Assembly: GCA_021850555.1 (NCBI GenBank)
Contig: JAJZLX010000267.1
Span: 1-57,643 of the forward strand
DNA length: 57,643 nt
Reading direction: 5' to 3'
Origin: Pseudomonadota bacterium
GTDB lineage: Bacteria; Pseudomonadota; Gammaproteobacteria; Steroidobacterales; Steroidobacteraceae
In this document: in pieces, positions 17,434 through 27,681 of the stretch
Layout: each line of letters starts with the position of its first letter
Position numbering within the stretch: the stretch's first letter is position 1
Position numbers and translations under genes: made by a program
Notes under the pieces: model-generated
The model's database searches: none
Told to the model about the DNA's origin: nothing
The model's input: the letters and a program-made list of their open reading frames with translations, nothing else

Positions 17434-18198
17434 ATGACCCATACCGCCATCAGCCCACGCAAGCCCTTTCTCGGATTGACCGCCGAGCGGCGCTACCGCC
17501 TCATCTACAAGCCGGTGGTGTTTCTGGCCTGTCTGATCCCCCTTGCGTGGATGACCTGCAGCCTCTTCGGCTGGCTCGGCTTGAGCGTTGCCGTCGACCC
17601 GGTGAAATTCCTCGAGCGACGCTGCGGCAAGACCGCGCTCAACTTGATCATGATCACCCTGATGGTGACACCGGTCCGCCAGCTGGCACGGCTGCCGAAC
17701 TTGGCACGCTTGCGGCGCATGCTCGGACTGTTCGCGTTCTTCTACGTAGTGCTGCACTTCACGGTATACGTGGTGCTGGACCTCGATTTGGACTGGCACA
17801 TGGTGGGCGCCGACATCGTCAAGCGCCCGTACATCACCGTCGGGTTCAGTGCGCTCCTGTTGCTCATTCCGCTCGCGATCACATCGACCAACAGGATGAT
17901 GCGGCGGCTCGGACGGCGCTGGAGCCGGCTGCATCGGCTCATCTACCTGATCGCCGCGCTCGGCATATGGCATTTCTACTGGCAGGAGAAAATCGACGAG
18001 CGCACGCCGCTCGAGTACGCCGCGGGGCTAGCCGTTCTGCTCGGGTACCGCGTGGTGCGCTCGGGTCGTGTTCGCGCGCTGCTCGCTGCCGGATCCGATC
18101 GGTTGCGTGGTGTGTCCCGCCCCGATGCCCTTCGGTGTGCGCACGCCCGTCAGGCGCCCCCGAAGACGGCTGCTTGCGATGCAGACCCTTCCCAATAG
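17434..18198 (+). CDS. msrQ: MsrQ, heme-binding membrane subunit of the MsrPQ system
   Basis: The 254-residue protein is a YedZ-type ferric-reductase-like membrane cytochrome b with about six helices. Conserved histidines occur in FFYVVLHFTVYVV, SRLHRLIYL and ALGIWHFYW. It passes electrons from the quinone pool to MsrP. The family is usually about 200-220 residues; here about 40 extra C-terminal residues (SDRLRGVSRPDALRC and on) are basic and look disordered. It directly follows msrP. Confidence 0.94.
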   Translation: MTHTAISPRKPFLGLTAERRYRLIYKPVVFLACLIPLAWMTCSLFGWLGLSVAVDPVKFLERRCGKTALNLIMITLMVTPVRQLARLPNLARLRRMLGLFAFFYVVLHFTVYVVLDLDLDWHMVGADIVKRPYITVGFSALLLLIPLAITSTNRMMRRLGRRWSRLHRLIYLIAALGIWHFYWQEKIDERTPLEYAAGLAVLLGYRVVRSGRVRALLAAGSDRLRGVSRPDALRCAHARQAPPKTAACDADPSQ

Positions 18199-18330
18199 CA
18201 AGGCGCAGCGGCGCGGCGTTCCGGCGGCCTTCAGGGCTGGCGGGCGCCGGAGCCCCTTCCCCGGAACCTCAACGCAGCGGCCCCGGCCTTGAGCCTCTAC
18301 CGCGGAAGAGCGGCAGTCGTCCGGCGGGCC

Positions 18331-19227
18331 TCAGCTGTCTGAGAGACGCAACTGCTCGAGATCGGCGATCAATCCCGGTCCGAGCGGCTGCCACCCCAGC
18401 TTCTTGCGTGTCTGATCGCTCGAGGCGGGCACATCGAGCGCCGCAAACATGGCGAGCCAGCCGAAGAAATCGCCGGCTTCATCGAGTCCGATGGACCGGA
18501 CCGGCAGTCTCAGGCGTCGACCGAGGGCTTCGGCAACGGCGCGCATCGGCACGCCATCTTCCGCGACCGCGTGATACTTTGCGTCCGGCTCCGCCTTCTC
18601 GATCGCCAGACGGTAGAGACGGGCGACGTCGAGGACGTGCGCCGCGGGCCAGCGATTGAGTCCGTCCCCGATATACGCGCACGCTCCTTGCCGGCGATAG
18701 ATCTGGATCGCAGGGGTAAGCAGCCCCTGTGTCACCGGGTCGTGAACCTGAGGAAGCCGCACCACACTCACGTTGACCCCGTCCGCGGCGAGCGAAGCGG
18801 CAGCCTGCTCCGAGGCAGCGCGAGGATGCACATCGCAACCGACGATTTCATTGTCTTCCCTGGCCGGCCGACCGGGCACGGTATTGGCAAGCCCGGTTCC
18901 GGAGGTCACGATCAGCGGCCGATCGGAGCCGGCCAGCGCCTCACCGAGCGCTTTTATCACGCGGCGATCAGCTTCGCAGTTCTGCACGAACCTCGAAAAG
19001 TCGTGGTTGAATGCCAGATGGATGACGCCGTCCGATCCTGCCGCCCCCTTCTTGAGGCCATCCAGGTCTTCGAGCGATCCACGATGGACGTCCGCGCCGG
19101 CGGCGGCCAATCCGGCCGCCTTCGCGTCCGAACGGCAGAGTCCGAGGACCTGATGACCCGACCCGATCAGCTCTTTGACGACCTCCGAGCCGATGTTTCC
19201 AGTAGCACCCGTAACAAATACACGCAT
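18331..19227 (-). CDS. Atypical SDR (NAD-dependent epimerase/dehydratase-like), copy 1
   Basis: From ATG at 19227 this 298-residue protein has the Rossmann motif GATGNIG and ends with the substrate-binding lobe of extended/atypical SDRs. The usual catalytic YxxxK is not evident: the aligned region reads SGTGLANTVPGR. It is a close paralogue of the next gene upstream. Family members of this kind include quinone or flavonoid reductase-like enzymes. The substrate is unknown. The open frame extends to 19347, but the paralogue and the MRVFVTGATG start point to 19227. Confidence 0.85.
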   Translation of the reverse strand: MRVFVTGATGNIGSEVVKELIGSGHQVLGLCRSDAKAAGLAAAGADVHRGSLEDLDGLKKGAAGSDGVIHLAFNHDFSRFVQNCEADRRVIKALGEALAGSDRPLIVTSGTGLANTVPGRPAREDNEIVGCDVHPRAASEQAAASLAADGVNVSVVRLPQVHDPVTQGLLTPAIQIYRRQGACAYIGDGLNRWPAAHVLDVARLYRLAIEKAEPDAKYHAVAEDGVPMRAVAEALGRRLRLPVRSIGLDEAGDFFGWLAMFAALDVPASSDQTRKKLGWQPLGPGLIADLEQLRLSDS

Positions 19228-19244
19228 GCGATTGATGTCCTTCC

Positions 19245-20147
19245 TCACAAGGTGAAGTACGCGGGATGGTCGATGTCGGCGAGTAGTCCGGGCTGCCCCG
19301 GCTCCCAACCGAGCACGGACCGGGTTCTCTCGCTCGAAGCAGGGCAATCGAGGGCTGCGAACCGGGCAAACCAGGCGAACCTGCCGAAATGCTCCGCCGC
19401 CTCCTGGAGCGATTGAGAGACGACCGGAACATTCAACCGGCGGCCGATCACCTCGGCGATCGCTTTGAACGACACGCCTTCTTCTGCGACCGCGTGGAAA
19501 GGGCCGCCTTGCGCGCCGCGCTCGAGAGCGAGCCGAAAGACGCGGGCTGCATCGAGTCGATGCACCGCGGGCCAGCGGTTGCGGCCGTCTCCGATACAGG
19601 TGGAGACGCCCGTCTCTCGGGCAAGACCGATCAGGCGGGGGACGAAGCCATGATCGCCATGACCGTGCACCGATGGCGGAAGCCGCACCGCCGTCGCGTG
19701 TACGCCGAGAGCCGTCAGCGCCGCGATCACCGCCTCCGGGTTGCGGGGAAATGATTCGGCGGCAAGATGGGGCGGCGTCCGTTCCGTAGCGAGCTTTCCC
19801 GGCGCCAGCAAAGCAACACCCGAGGTCACGATGAGCGGTCGGCTCGAGCCCTCCAACACCGCGCCGATCGCCTCGATGGCGCGCTGTTCATCCGCACCAC
19901 TCTCAGCAAATCTCGAGAAGTCGTGATCGAAAGCCAGATGGACGACGCCATCGCATCGGGCTGTAGCGTCCTTGAGGCCCTCCAGGTCCTGCAGCGTGCC
20001 CCGCCGGACCTCGGCACCCGTTTCGGCCAAAGCCGCCGCTTTCTCCTGCGAGCGGCACAGCCCGAGCACGCGGTGGCCCGCCGCAATCAACTCTTTGACG
20101 ACGGCCGAGCCGACCCATCCCGTCGCACCAGTGACGAACACGCGCAT
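19245..20147 (-). CDS. Atypical SDR, copy 2 (tandem paralogue)
   Basis: The 300-residue protein opens MRVFVTGATGWVGSAVVKEL and keeps the same motifs as copy 1 throughout (HLAF.HDFSRF, RPLIVTSG, GDG.NRWPA.H.LD.AR..RLA, FHAVAE.GV). The two genes are 17 bp apart and form an operon, so they arose by tandem duplication. It is divergent from an XRE/MmyB-type regulator, a common pairing in which the regulator controls the neighbouring reductase. Confidence 0.88.
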   Translation of the reverse strand: MRVFVTGATGWVGSAVVKELIAAGHRVLGLCRSQEKAAALAETGAEVRRGTLQDLEGLKDATARCDGVVHLAFDHDFSRFAESGADEQRAIEAIGAVLEGSSRPLIVTSGVALLAPGKLATERTPPHLAAESFPRNPEAVIAALTALGVHATAVRLPPSVHGHGDHGFVPRLIGLARETGVSTCIGDGRNRWPAVHRLDAARVFRLALERGAQGGPFHAVAEEGVSFKAIAEVIGRRLNVPVVSQSLQEAAEHFGRFAWFARFAALDCPASSERTRSVLGWEPGQPGLLADIDHPAYFTL

Positions 20148-20240
20148 GAGCGAGACCTCCGAGTTTCATCGAAGACAAATTTCTCCCAGTACCCTATCCT
20201 GGTAAAGTAGTGACATCATCCCGGTATAGTTCTTAACACA
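20148..20240. promoter_or_regulatory. Shared divergent promoter region of the SDR pair and XRE regulator
   Basis: This 93-bp spacer is AT-richer than its surroundings and contains a short dyad, TACC-7 bp-GGTA, within CCAGTACCCTATCCTGG, followed by another GGTA. A dyad placed between divergent genes is a plausible operator for the regulator at 20241. This is an inference from position. Confidence 0.4.
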
Positions 20241-21098
20241 ATGGACGAGCTCGTCACTCCCGAGAACCAGCTCGGGGCGTATCTCAAACAGCGCCGCCTG
20301 AAACTGGATCCGGCTGCATTTGGCTTTCCCGCCGGGCGCCGCCGCACGCCCGGCTTACGTCGCGAGGAAGTGGCGCAGCGCGCCCACATCAGCTCGACGT
20401 GGTACACATGGCTGGAGCAGGGACGCGGCGGGGCACCCTCGCCCGATGTGCTCGATCGGATCGCACACGCGCTGATGTTGACCGATGCCGAGCGCGAGCA
20501 TGTTTTCCTGCTTGGCCTCGGCCGCCCTCCCGAGGTGCGGTATCAGAAAAACGAGGGCGTCACGCCGCGGCTGCAGCGAGTTCTCGATGCGCTGAACCCC
20601 GTCCCCGCTCTCATCAGGACTGCGACATGGGACGTCGTGGCTTGGAATCCGGCGGCGGCCGTGATGCTGATGGACTACGGATCCCTGCCTCCGAAGCAGC
20701 GCAATATCCTGCGCTTGCTTTTCCTCGACCCGCGCGCACGCGCCGCGCAATACGACTGGGAAAGCGTCGCGCGGTTCGTGCTGGGCGCATTCCGACTGGA
20801 CACGGCCCGCGCAGGCGCCGCGGCGGAAGTGGAGCCGCTCGTCGATGAGCTCTGCCGGCTGAGCCCTGAATTCAAGGCGATGTGGCGCGACAACGACATT
20901 CGAGAGACCCACAGCGATGCCGTCAAGCACATACGACACCCGGTTCTCGGCCCGCTGGCGTTCGAATATTCGGCATTCGCGGTGGATGGCCGGCCGGACC
21001 TCAGCCTCGTGATCCACAATCCGACGACGCGGGAGGGCCTCGAGCGGATAGAGTCGATGATGAGGGAGAAGCAACCGAACCAGAGCCTGGACCGCTGA
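20241..21098 (+). CDS. XRE-family regulator with MmyB-like ligand-binding domain
   Basis: The 285-residue protein has an N-terminal helix-turn-helix (residues ~10-75) with the family signature RRTPGLRREEVAQRAHISSTWYTWLEQGR, and a C-terminal PAS-like MmyB/MLTR domain (~105-275). The latter includes NPVPALIRTATWDVVAWNPAA and FEYSAFAVDGRPDLSLVIHNP. The MmyB domain of related proteins can bind a fatty acid-like ligand. Such regulators usually control a neighbouring oxidoreductase, here the divergent SDR pair. Confidence 0.92.
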   Translation: MDELVTPENQLGAYLKQRRLKLDPAAFGFPAGRRRTPGLRREEVAQRAHISSTWYTWLEQGRGGAPSPDVLDRIAHALMLTDAEREHVFLLGLGRPPEVRYQKNEGVTPRLQRVLDALNPVPALIRTATWDVVAWNPAAAVMLMDYGSLPPKQRNILRLLFLDPRARAAQYDWESVARFVLGAFRLDTARAGAAAEVEPLVDELCRLSPEFKAMWRDNDIRETHSDAVKHIRHPVLGPLAFEYSAFAVDGRPDLSLVIHNPTTREGLERIESMMREKQPNQSLDR

Positions 21099-22328
21099 GG
21101 ATAGGCCGGCGCCACGCGTCCGGCCGATCCGTCGAGGCGACTCGAGCAGAGTCCTTGAACGGCCTGCGGCCCAGGCTCACCCGCGCGGATTTGCGCAGCC
21201 CCCTGGCGAGTCACCGAATCCTAGCCCGGATCGGCCGGCGGCGCAGGCTGTCACGACCGGACCTGGCTCACCGGCACAGAACGACACAGTACCGGGGCGC
21301 TCCATTCGCATGGGGTATGCGCCAGAGGAAGCGATCCCGTGCAAAACGCCGGCGGGAACAAAGCTCATGGCGGCACCCGTCCGAGCCGTATCGCCCGCCA
21401 AATCCGCCGCTGCGCCATACGGAGCACCGTCGGGGCACCGGCCGCCCAAAAATCGGAGCCGACGATTCTGCCCATGCCGCGATCGCGGGAATGTAAGACC
21501 CCTGCTGCGCGCAAAGCAGGATTCGAATTCAATCGCTTGCCGAGAGAGATCGTTGCCATCGGCACCACTTGCCTTGCCCGATCACGACCGCCATCCACAG
21601 AATGTCCGCGCAGTGAATCCTGACGCGGCCCACGAATGCGATCGCCCGGGCTTCTCCCAAGGTGCGCAGCCGTCCCAACGCGCATCTGAAAGCCCCGCTG
21701 CGATGCGGACGTTCATCGACGAGCCACCGGGACTCCGTCCAGGCGACGCAGCGGCCCCGTCCCGGTTGCCGCTCGAACTCACACCAACTGCAGTTGTGAT
21801 TCACGCTCATCCAATCTGCAGGCGGCTCAATCCAGGATGTCAATTGACACCCTTGACACTCGTACGGATTCGGTGTTCCATGATCGCTGCCCGACAGAGC
21901 AATCATTAGATTGACACATCGTACGAGTCAGGGTGCGCCGCGGCTGCGCAGCGCCGACACCCTCACCGGCGAGGACGGGCAATCTGGGAAAAACCGTTCC
22001 GCGTGATGGGGATTGCAAGCGCGCGGATCGAGAGGGGTCGCTTGACCGTAGTAAACGCCAACCGGCGCGCCTGCCGCTCGCCGTGTTGTTCCGCCGCGCG
22101 GTACGCAATGTTTCCGTCTCCGCGGCGCCACCGTGGCGCAAGTGCGCCTCGATTGACTGGTCACGGATCTGTCGGTCCTTTCCACTCTCGGGTCACGCGC
22201 CGATCCACGCGCGCCGATGCGGCCGTGAGCCCCTAGCGACGCAATTCTCCACATCCGAGACGCAAGTCAGCGCCGCGAGCTTCCCACGAAAGCCTCCCGA
22301 TTCGCCCTTCCTCAAGGTGACGCCGTCC
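21099..22328. other. Long region without a recognisable gene upstream of the GGDEF-EAL gene
   Basis: Across these 1.2 kb all open frames are short, overlap on both strands and show no domain. At 21844-21927 there are three TTGACAC boxes, two of them followed by TCGTACG (21853-21867 and 21911-21925), which look like repeated promoter or operator elements. The open frame of the downstream gene extends back to 21933 but that part has no protein-like features. Confidence 0.5.
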
Positions 22329-25300
22329 GTGACACACAGCAAATGGGCTGACTGGATCCTGCGACCCTGGCGCTGGACTCTGGTGTCGGCCGCCTCGGTG
22401 TGCGCAGTCCTCTATTGCGTCCTGCTGCTCATGCACTGGCTCTTCGAGCCGTTGCTGAGCTATGAGCAGCACCACTACGCCTTGCTGCTGGTGGACTCGG
22501 CCGGCTTGACACTCGTCGTCGTAGCCTCAATTTACTCCATCGCGTTCCGCATGCTGCGGAGAAACGAAGAGCTTCTCCGCCACGTCATCGCCAGGATGTC
22601 GGACGCCGTCATAGTCGCCGATGCGCGCGGTCGGATCATCGAATGGAACCTCGCCGCGGAGCGGCTGTTCCGGTATGCGCGAGCCGACGCTCTCGGTGAG
22701 ATGGCGCAACGATTCCTGTCCTCGATCAGCGGCTTTGCACAGTCCGGCGGCGATATCACGGCCACCATACGGCCGCGTGAGCGCATTCCACCGGGCACGG
22801 TCATCGAGGGCGCGCTTCAAAGGGAGAACGGAGACCGGGTTCCCGTCGAGGTGACGGTATCCGCATCACCGTGGCAAAGCGAACGCACCACTCTCTACGT
22901 AGTCCGCGACGTCTCCGATCGAAAGGCGATCGAGAGCGATTTGCAGGAAAGCGAACAGCAGGTGCGCCTGGCCACGGAAATGGCGGGAATTGCCATCTGG
23001 ACTTGCGACTTCGAGTCCAACCGGATGCTCCGCTCCCGCAATCACGATTCGCTGTTTGGTCTTCCCTGGCAGCCGGGCCGGGACCTCGACACCTTCCTGA
23101 GGGCAGCCCATCCGCAGGATCGGGAGCGGATCAAGGTCATTGTCCAGTCCTCGGTGCAACCCCGAGGACCCGATGAATATTCCCTGGATTTCCGTGTCGT
23201 CAAGCCCGACGGATCCACACGCTGGCTGTGGGTCAAAGGCCGCGTAACCCATCGTGACGCGAACGGGCGGGCCTCCTTCGCGCGCGGAATAATGCTCGAC
23301 ATCAGCGACCGAAAAGAAACGGAATCAAGACTCAAGCGCGTGACACAGCTGTACGCCGCTCTCGGCCAGTGCAATCAAGCCATGGTGCGCTGCTCGAGCG
23401 AGGAAGAACTCTTCCCGCAAATATGCCGCGAAGTCGTGGCAATCGAGGGATTGAAGATGGCCGCGATCGGCATGGTCAGTGGCCCCGAGCGGCGCTTCAG
23501 ACATCTCGCCGCCTTCGGGACCGGAATCGAGTACCTGGAAGACATCGACATCACCGCCAGCGCAGACTTCCCGAGCGGCCGCGGTCCGGCCGGCACATGC
23601 ATTCGCGAGGGCCGCCCTTTCTGGTGCCAGGACTATGAGACCGATCCGGCAACCGCGCCGTGGCGCGAGCGCGGCGCCCGATTCGGCTGGCGCTCCTGCG
23701 CGGCGCTGCCCTTGCTGGGCAAGGGACAGGTCCTGGGGGCAATCCTCGTTTACTCCGACATGCTGAATGCATTTGAGGACGATGCCAAGGCCCTGCTGGT
23801 GGAGATGGCGGCGGACATAAGCTTCGCCATCGATCGGATGATCAACGAACGCCTTCACCGCCGACTGCTCGCAGATCTGCGGCAGAGCGATGAATATCTG
23901 CGCACGGTATTCGAGACCGAGCCGGAATGCGTCAAGGTTGTCGGCGAGGACGGCTCGCTTCTTGACATGAACAGAGCCGGCCTGGCGATGCTCGAGCTCG
24001 ACTCCGTTGAAATCGCCAGGCAGAAAAACCTCCTCGACTTCGTACTGCCCGGATACCATGCCGCGTTCCGGGATCTGCACCAGCGGGTGATGCGCGGGGA
24101 GAGCGGCACGCTGGAATTCGAGATGCGGGGGCTCAAAGGAACCCGGCGGGTTCTCGAGACTCACGCCGCGCCCATGCGCGACTCGAACGGGGCCGTCCAG
24201 AGTCTTCTTGGAGTCACGCGTGACGTCACCGAGCGAAAACTGGCGGAGAGCCGGATTCAGTATCTGGCGAACTTTGACGCTCTCACGGGGCTTCCGAACC
24301 GCAATGTCCTGTCCGAGCACCTCAAGTATGCCATCGGCCTGGCCCGCCACGGCAAGGAGACATTGTGCATCCTGTTCGTCGACCTCGACCGCTTCAAGGA
24401 CATCAATGACACCCTTGGCCACAGCAGGGGCGATGCGTTCCTGGTGGAGACGGGCAAGCGACTGAGATCTGTTCTACGCGACAACGACATTGTATCCCGG
24501 CACGGTGGCGATGAGTTCGTCGTCATGCTGCCCGACAGCGGAACGAAAGCGGCGGTCCATGTCGCGGAGAAGCTGCTCGCCGCCTTGTCCAAGCCGTGCC
24601 TCATCGATGAACATGAGCTGAGGGTCACCGCATCGATCGGAATCGCGATTTTCCCGGACGACGGCCGGGACAGCGATACTCTTTTCCGCAGCGCAGACGC
24701 CGCGATGTACCTGGCCAAGCGGGAGGGCCGCAATGCCTATCGGTTCTTCACGGAAGAGATGCAGGAACGCGCTGCAAGGCACATGACCTTGACCCACGCG
24801 ATGCACCGGGCCCTGGAACTCGGCCAGTTCGAGCTTCACTACCAGCCGCAATTCTCGATCCGCAGCGGCCGCATCGTCGGCGTCGAGGCATTGCTGCGAT
24901 GGAGGCATCCGGAACTCGGCGATGTTGCGCCCGCCGAATTCATCCCGGTCGCGGAATACAGCGGCCTCATTCTACCGCTCGGCGAATGGGCGCTGCGCAC
25001 GGCGGTGCGCCAGCTGAAGGAGTGGCTGCTCGAGGGCCTCCCCCCGATAGTCATGGCGGTAAACCTGTCCGCCGTTCAATTTCGCGATCGTAAACTTCCG
25101 GAGCTGGTTGCCGACGTGTTGTCCGAGACGCAGCTTAGCCCGGAATTTCTCGAGCTGGAGCTCACCGAGAGCGCGGCAATGAGCGACCCTCAAGTAGCCT
25201 TCTCCATCATGGAGAGGCTACGGAAGCTCGGGGTACACATCTCGATCGACGATTTCGGAACCGGCTACTCGTCGTTCGATTATTTGAAGCGATTCAGCAT

Positions 25301-25562
25301 ACACAAGATCAAGATTGACCAGTCCTTCGTCCGCGAGATCGATTCCCGCGAGCAAGACAGAGCCATCGTCAGAGCGATCATCAGCGTCTCGAAAAGCCTC
25401 GGCCTGCAAACGGTCGCAGAGGGCGTCGAGTCTCCCGCGCAACGGGCGTTTCTGGCCGATCACGGCTGCGATGAGGTTCAGGGCTACCTCTACTGCAAGC
25501 CGCTGTCCGCCGCGCAATTCGAAGCTTACCTGCGCACGTCCCCGTTGCGCGAACCATCATGA
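22329..25562 (+). CDS. Membrane-bound PAS-PAS-GAF-PAS-GGDEF-EAL c-di-GMP signalling protein
   Basis: From GTG at 22329 this has 1077 residues: two N-terminal transmembrane helices (~13-38 and 44-68), PAS (~83-195), PAS with PAC (~213-335), GAF (~340-505), PAS (~520-640), GGDEF (~645-800) and EAL (~815-1070). The diguanylate cyclase motif is intact (GGDEF 726-730) and has an inhibitory RxxD site (RDND 717-720). The phosphodiesterase domain also looks intact: EAL at 853-855, ELTESA, IDDFGTGYSS and AEGVES are all present. It may therefore make or degrade c-di-GMP, depending on signals sensed by the PAS and GAF domains. The start is placed where the hydrophobic N-terminus begins and an AAGG lies upstream. 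Confidence 0.9.
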   Translation: MTHSKWADWILRPWRWTLVSAASVCAVLYCVLLLMHWLFEPLLSYEQHHYALLLVDSAGLTLVVVASIYSIAFRMLRRNEELLRHVIARMSDAVIVADARGRIIEWNLAAERLFRYARADALGEMAQRFLSSISGFAQSGGDITATIRPRERIPPGTVIEGALQRENGDRVPVEVTVSASPWQSERTTLYVVRDVSDRKAIESDLQESEQQVRLATEMAGIAIWTCDFESNRMLRSRNHDSLFGLPWQPGRDLDTFLRAAHPQDRERIKVIVQSSVQPRGPDEYSLDFRVVKPDGSTRWLWVKGRVTHRDANGRASFARGIMLDISDRKETESRLKRVTQLYAALGQCNQAMVRCSSEEELFPQICREVVAIEGLKMAAIGMVSGPERRFRHLAAFGTGIEYLEDIDITASADFPSGRGPAGTCIREGRPFWCQDYETDPATAPWRERGARFGWRSCAALPLLGKGQVLGAILVYSDMLNAFEDDAKALLVEMAADISFAIDRMINERLHRRLLADLRQSDEYLRTVFETEPECVKVVGEDGSLLDMNRAGLAMLELDSVEIARQKNLLDFVLPGYHAAFRDLHQRVMRGESGTLEFEMRGLKGTRRVLETHAAPMRDSNGAVQSLLGVTRDVTERKLAESRIQYLANFDALTGLPNRNVLSEHLKYAIGLARHGKETLCILFVDLDRFKDINDTLGHSRGDAFLVETGKRLRSVLRDNDIVSRHGGDEFVVMLPDSGTKAAVHVAEKLLAALSKPCLIDEHELRVTASIGIAIFPDDGRDSDTLFRSADAAMYLAKREGRNAYRFFTEEMQERAARHMTLTHAMHRALELGQFELHYQPQFSIRSGRIVGVEALLRWRHPELGDVAPAEFIPVAEYSGLILPLGEWALRTAVRQLKEWLLEGLPPIVMAVNLSAVQFRDRKLPELVADVLSETQLSPEFLELELTESAAMSDPQVAFSIMERLRKLGVHISIDDFGTGYSSFDYLKRFSIHKIKIDQSFVREIDSREQDRAIVRAIISVSKSLGLQTVAEGVESPAQRAFLADHGCDEVQGYLYCKPLSAAQFEAYLRTSPLREPS

Positions 25563-26076
25563 GCGGAAGTGCTTTCGCGGGGCTTTGGCCCTGGAATTCC
25601 ACAGGCGGGCGCACAGGGAGCCCGAAGGGACCCGCCGCACGCACTCCTCACTCGCGCGAGTGCCTTGAGCAGCGTGGCTGCACCCCCTTCTTCGCCTACT
25701 CTGCGGCGCTACCGGACCTCGATCGCCAGGCGGCTCAGCCCAGCGGATTCGCTCTTCATGGACGCAGCCGCCTCGCACGGAACGACCTCAGCCCCCCGGG
25801 GGGCTCCACCGGGCAACCCGCATCGATCGGCCCTCCCAGTCGCCTCACCGGATTCATTGCGCACATTCGATCCATGGGCTAAACTCCCCGCCCCCGCTGC
25901 GAGCCACGCGCGCGCGGCACCCAGGCCTGAACGCAACCCATGTCCGCCTGTCACCCGGCAGGACGGGCCGCGACAACACGACTGTCGCGCAGGCCTTCGA
26001 CCCCCGGACCCTGTACGACCGGATTGCGATCCGAAGCGCGGGCGGGCCCGGTACCGCACCATTCGAACGGACAGAC
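25563..26076. other. Intergenic region with GC-rich palindromes
   Basis: I see no gene in these 514 bp. Two perfect palindromes occur: CACTCGCGCGAGTG at 25649-25662 and AGCCCCCCGGGGGGCT at 25790-25805. The first could help end transcription of the upstream gene but lacks a T run. The region should also hold the ybiT promoter. Confidence 0.45.
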
Positions 26077-27681
26077 ATGCTTTCCACATTCAACGTCGCG
26101 ATACAGTTCGGGGCCAAACCGCTGTTCGAGCAAGTCACCGTCAAATTTTCCGACGGCAATCGCTACGGGCTGATCGGGGCGAATGGCTGCGGCAAATCGA
26201 CCCTCATGAAGATCCTGAGCGGCGAGCTCGAGCAGAGTGCGGGCGACGTCGTCATGCAGCCCGGCAGGCGCCTCGGCACCCTCAGGCAGAATCAGTTCGC
26301 CTACGAAGATGAGCGCGTGCTCGATGTAGTGATGCAAGGCCACGTCGAGATGTGGCGCACCATGCAGGAGCGCGATCGCATCTACGCCGACCCGAATGCG
26401 ACAGACACGGATTACATGAGAGCGGCGGAGCTCGAGGTGAAATTCGGCGAGTACGGCGGCTATGACGCCGAAGCGCGCGCGGGCAGCATTCTGAGCGACA
26501 TCGGCATCGACGAATCGCTGCACGAGCGAACGATGCGCGAGGTGGCCCCTGGACTGAAGCTGCGGGTGCTGCTTGCGCAGGCTTTGTTCTCCCGGCCGGA
26601 CGTGCTGCTGCTCGATGAGCCGACGAACAACCTCGACATCCACTCGATCCGATGGCTGGAGGGCGTACTCAACGATTATGACGCAACGATGATCATCATC
26701 AGCCATGACCGGCGCTTCTTGAACCAGGTCTGCACGCATATCGCGGACCTCGACTATCAGCAGCTCAAGGTCTACCCGGGCAATTATGACGACTTCATGC
26801 TGGCTTCGCTGCAGGCGCGCCAGCGCGTGGAGGCGGCGAATGCCAAAGCCCAGGATCGCATCTCGGATCTGCAGGAATTCGTGCGGCGCTTCTCGGCCAA
26901 CGCATCCAAGGCGCGTCAGGCGACCTCGCGCCGCAGAGAGCTCGAGAAGATCAAACTCGAGGAGGTACGGCCTTCCTCGCGGCAAAACCCGTACATCCGC
27001 TTCGAGCAGCGAAAGAAGCTGTACAATTCCGCGGTTGCCGTCGAGGAGCTTTCGTTCCGCTATCCCGGCGCGGATACGGACGTCTTGAGGAAGGTAAGCT
27101 TCAACGTCCGTGCCGGCGAGCGGATCGCCATCATCGGCGCAAATGGAGTGGGTAAGACCACCCTGGCTCGCTGCCTGGTCGGAGAGCTGCAGCCCACGGC
27201 GGGCCGAATCAACTGGGTGGAAAACGCCGAGCCGGGTTACATGCCGCAGGACCCGCAGGCCGATTTCCGCGAGAAAGTCGACCTGTTCACGTGGATGTCC
27301 GAATGGACGGGCAAAGCGGACGACGACTTGATCGTGCGCGCCACGCTCGGCCGGCTCCTCTTTTCCGGCGACGAGGTGAAGAAGTCGGTGCAGGTGCTCT
27401 CGGGCGGCGAAAAGGGCCGAATGATCTATGGCAAGCTGATGCTGACGAAGCCTAACGTGCTGGTCATGGATGAGCCCACGAACCACATGGACATGGAAAC
27501 CATCGAGTCTCTGCAGACGGCGCTCGAGCTGTACCCCGGAACGCTCATCTTCGTCTCCCACGACAGGGAGTTCGTCAGCGGGCTCGCGACGCGAATCATC
27601 GAGCTGAAGCCGGACGGCACCATCGAGGATTTCACCGGGACATTCGACGAATACCTGGCGGCCCATCCTCTGGTCGCGTAA
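26077..27681 (+). CDS. ybiT: ABC-F family ATPase YbiT
   Basis: The 534-residue protein matches E. coli YbiT along its whole length. It has two ABC domains: Walker [10 protein letters not shown] and GANGVGKTT, Walker [10 protein letters not shown] and LVMDEPTNH, and signature LSGGEKGR in the second. The first signature is replaced by [15 protein letters not shown], as in E. coli YbiT. A linker (~235-315) with [25 protein letters not shown] joins the domains. There are no membrane segments; ABC-F proteins act on the ribosome. It appears to be monocistronic. Confidence 0.95.
   Translation: MLSTFNVAIQFGAKPLFEQVTVKFSDGNRYGLIGANGCGKSTLMKILSGELEQSAGDVVMQPGRRLGTLRQNQFAYEDERVLDVVMQGHVEMWRTMQERDRIYADPNATDTDYMRAAELEVKFGEYGGYDAEARAGSILSDIGIDESLHERTMREVAPGLKLRVLLAQALFSRPDVLLLDEPTNNLDIHSIRWLEGVLNDYDATMIIISHDRRFLNQVCTHIADLDYQQLKVYPGNYDDFMLASLQARQRVEAANAKAQDRISDLQEFVRRFSANASKARQATSRRRELEKIKLEEVRPSSRQNPYIRFEQRKKLYNSAVAVEELSFRYPGADTDVLRKVSFNVRAGERIAIIGANGVGKTTLARCLVGELQPTAGRINWVENAEPGYMPQDPQADFREKVDLFTWMSEWTGKADDDLIVRATLGRLLFSGDEVKKSVQVLSGGEKGRMIYGKLMLTKPNVLVMDEPTNHMDMETIESLQTALELYPGTLIFVSHDREFVSGLATRIIELKPDGTIEDFTGTFDEYLAAHPLVA

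Noticed and set aside
21480..21545. A possible tRNA-like stretch around GGATTCGAATTC
   Set aside because: The T-arm-like bases are not joined by an acceptor, D or anticodon stem; only a 6-bp hairpin (CCTGCT/AGCAGG) forms.
21933..22328. N-terminal extension of the GGDEF-EAL protein by 132 codons
   Set aside because: The extension is Arg/Pro/Ser-rich without domain or signal, and the hydrophobic N-terminus starts right after the GTG at 22329.
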